Assembly (NCBI GenBank): GCA_938027385.1
Contig: CALJBF010000059.1
Coordinates: 1-17,352 of the forward strand
From: an uncultured Porphyromonadaceae bacterium
GTDB taxonomy: Bacteria > Bacteroidota > Bacteroidia > Bacteroidales > Muribaculaceae
Direction of reading: 5' to 3'
Length of the DNA stretch: 17,352 nucleotides
Within the stretch, counting starts at the first letter, position 1. Every line of letters begins with the position of its first letter. Under the pieces are notes generated by a model. That model was not told where the DNA came from, did no database searches, and saw nothing but the letters and a program-made list of their open reading frames with translations. Below, piece after piece: positions 16,161-17,352 of the stretch. A program made the translations under genes and the position numbers.

Positions 16161-16265
16161 GCAGAAATTGTTTTGACAGGTATGGCACTCGTATCTTTTC
16201 AAGGCAATCTATGCGCCACGCGCGGATGCTATACCTATTGATTGATAGATAAATTGAATTTTTTG

Positions 16266-16297
16266 CAAAAATATACATTTGATTTAAAATATGCAAA
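16266..16297 (-). promoter_or_regulatory. Promoter of the three-jelly-roll gene
   Basis: Read on the - strand, TTTG (plus 16294-16297) and TATTTTTG (plus 16266-16273) are 20 bases apart, matching the Bacteroidetes -33/-7 consensus. The start would be near 16258, giving a leader of about 100 bases before the ATG at 16160. The surrounding 16230-16345 is strikingly AT-rich compared with the GC-rich genes. A second -7-like TAAATTTG overlaps the -33 box but lacks a good partner. The rest of the interval 16161-16451 holds only this promoter and the hairpin at 16394; I see no gene in it. Confidence 0.7.
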
Positions 16298-16393
16298 TTT
16301 ATGCCCCGTTCATTAAAAAACTTTTCGTAATTATTTGAAAGATGCTTAGATGGCGTATGATGAAACGGCCTGCGGCCATTACAGGTATGCATA

Positions 16394-16432
16394 ACCCGGG
16401 CGCCATGGCTGTCAAGACCTTGGCGCCCGGGT
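16394..16432 (-). terminator. Perfect 12-bp GC-rich hairpin after the right-edge gene
   Basis: ACCCGGGCGCCA (16394-16405) pairs perfectly with TGGCGCCCGGGT (16421-16432) around a 15-base loop, 19 bases past the stop of the right-edge gene. In the direction of that gene it is followed by TATGCATACC with no U tract, so it is probably an RNA 3'-end stem or a terminator that needs a factor. Confidence 0.55.
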
Positions 16433-16451
16433 GTGTTACGGTGGCACGGAA

Positions 16452-17352
16452 TCAGCGTACGATGACTTTGGCGGTCACGGGGCCGGCGGTGACGATGTAG
16501 ACACCGGGGGCGGCGGGGATGGCCGTGGTGGCGCCGGTGCCTGTGGTGCGGGCGGTCACGCGGCCGTCGGGGGTGCATACGGTGACGGCGAGGCCGTCGG
16601 CGCCGGTGACAGTGATGACGCCTATGCCGCCTGTGACGGTGACCGCCTCAGCGACGATGCCGTCAAGCGCGGCAGCCACACGGGCGCCGTTCGAGGGGCA
16701 TGACTCGCCGTCGGAATAGACCACGGTCACATGGTATATGTGCTCGCCTGCGGGGACATCGGTGTCGGTCCAGGCCAGTTCGGTGACGGGGGTGTCGTTC
16801 AGGCGCACACGGTCGCGGTAGAGGTTGTAGCCGGTGATTGTGAGGTTGCCCGAGCCGGCATCGGCGGGGATGTAGGTGATGTCGTCGATGCAGAGGGCGA
16901 ACATGTCATACGACACGTTGCGCAGGGCGAAACGGCGCGCGCCTTCGGGCACGTCAAAGGTGTATTCGGTCCAGTCGGCCGATACCTGCTTGACCTCACC
17001 GGCCTTGGTGAAGTCCTCGCGGGCCGTTCCGCCAGTCGACCAGTACATCTCCATCGTTTCAAGGAACTGGGCGTTCATGCTCCGGGCGTAGAACCTGATG
17101 GTCTGCGCGCCGCCGTAGAGTTCGGGCGAGATGAGCCAGTCGTCGGTGCGCACGGGGTTCTCAGACACAATGTCGTAGGGGTTGAAACTCATGAACATCT
17201 GGTCGCCACCGTGGGTGCCCTCCACGCCGAGGATGTAGCCGTTGAAAACGATGAACGACATCTCGGCGCCCGAGTTGGGGAACGGAGTCCCTGAAAGGGT
17301 GTAGGTGGTGGTGCCGTCGCCGTCGATGACGCTCCAGGCGCCCATGTCATCC
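16452..17352 (-). CDS. Jelly-roll (choice-of-anchor J-like) secreted protein with Fn3-like and sorting domains, 5' end outside the window
   Basis: The frame stays open past the ATG at 17345 (two more codons, both Asp, reach the edge), and the first residues are already inside a domain, so the N-terminus with its expected signal peptide is missing. About 299 residues are visible. A choice-of-anchor J/cleaved-adhesin type domain covers roughly the first 155, with typical segments NPVRTDDWLISPE, ADWTEYTFDVPEGARRFALR and ALCIDDITYIP. A fibronectin III-like module follows (GYNLYRDRVRLN to EHIYHVTVVYSDGE). The last 70 residues, rich in Gly, Ala, Val and Thr, make a type IX-like sorting domain ending GVYIVTAGPVTAKVIVR. 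It is likely exported and attached to the surface or released; several Bacteroidales adhesins and proteases have this layout. The gene downstream has its own promoter. Confidence 0.87.
   Translation of the reverse strand, partial: DDMGAWSVIDGDGTTTYTLSGTPFPNSGAEMSFIVFNGYILGVEGTHGGDQMFMSFNPYDIVSENPVRTDDWLISPELYGGAQTIRFYARSMNAQFLETMEMYWSTGGTAREDFTKAGEVKQVSADWTEYTFDVPEGARRFALRNVSYDMFALCIDDITYIPADAGSGNLTITGYNLYRDRVRLNDTPVTELAWTDTDVPAGEHIYHVTVVYSDGESCPSNGARVAAALDGIVAEAVTVTGGIGVITVTGADGLAVTVCTPDGRVTARTTGTGATTAIPAAPGVYIVTAGPVTAKVIVR

Overview
The window looks like a chromosome segment of a fairly GC-rich member of the Bacteroidales. Three signs support this: BspA-type leucine-rich repeat and jelly-roll secreted proteins with short type IX (Por)-like C-terminal sorting domains; promoters of the Bacteroidetes form TTTG-N19/20-TAnnTTTG ahead of three transcription units; and no clear Shine-Dalgarno sequences. 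A gut lineage such as the Muribaculaceae is plausible, but that is inference and rests on no search.

Left part (1-5120, + strand): two tandem paralogous surface proteins of the BspA type (leucine-rich repeats followed by bacterial Ig-like domains). The first is cut by the left edge and carries a C-terminal sorting domain. The second is complete, begins 12 bases later, and stops where the sorting domain would be expected. A strong intrinsic terminator follows. The 372-base gap to the next gene also holds a cluster of inverted AACCAG/CTGGTT repeats and a good promoter.

Middle part (5298-10512, + strand): a periplasmic GH3 beta-glucosidase (bglX type) with its own promoter and a perfect 14-bp hairpin after it. 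A second promoter then drives a housekeeping operon: a long-chain polyprenyl diphosphate synthase, a HAD-family phosphatase, and the bifunctional riboflavin kinase/FAD synthetase ribF, which overlaps the HAD gene by 4 bases.

Right part (10532-17352, - strand, convergent with ribF): three genes for large exported proteins. Read in transcription order they are a jelly-roll (choice-of-anchor J-like) protein cut by the right edge, a large protein with three jelly-roll domains, a PKD domain and a GGGDE-repeat linker, and an M6-family zinc metalloprotease. The three-domain gene carries an apparent one-base deletion in a run of C that moves its sorting domain out of frame.

Together the outer blocks are a secreted or surface-attached protein repertoire (adhesion, matrix binding, proteolysis), and the middle is sugar hydrolysis plus cofactor and lipid metabolism. 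I found no CRISPR array, transposase, tRNA, rRNA or phage gene, and nothing that clearly forms a new defence or mobile system. The observations most worth following are the frameshifted sorting domain, the inverted-repeat cluster at 5128-5289, the paralogue without a sorting domain, and the Met-turn substitution in the M6 protease.
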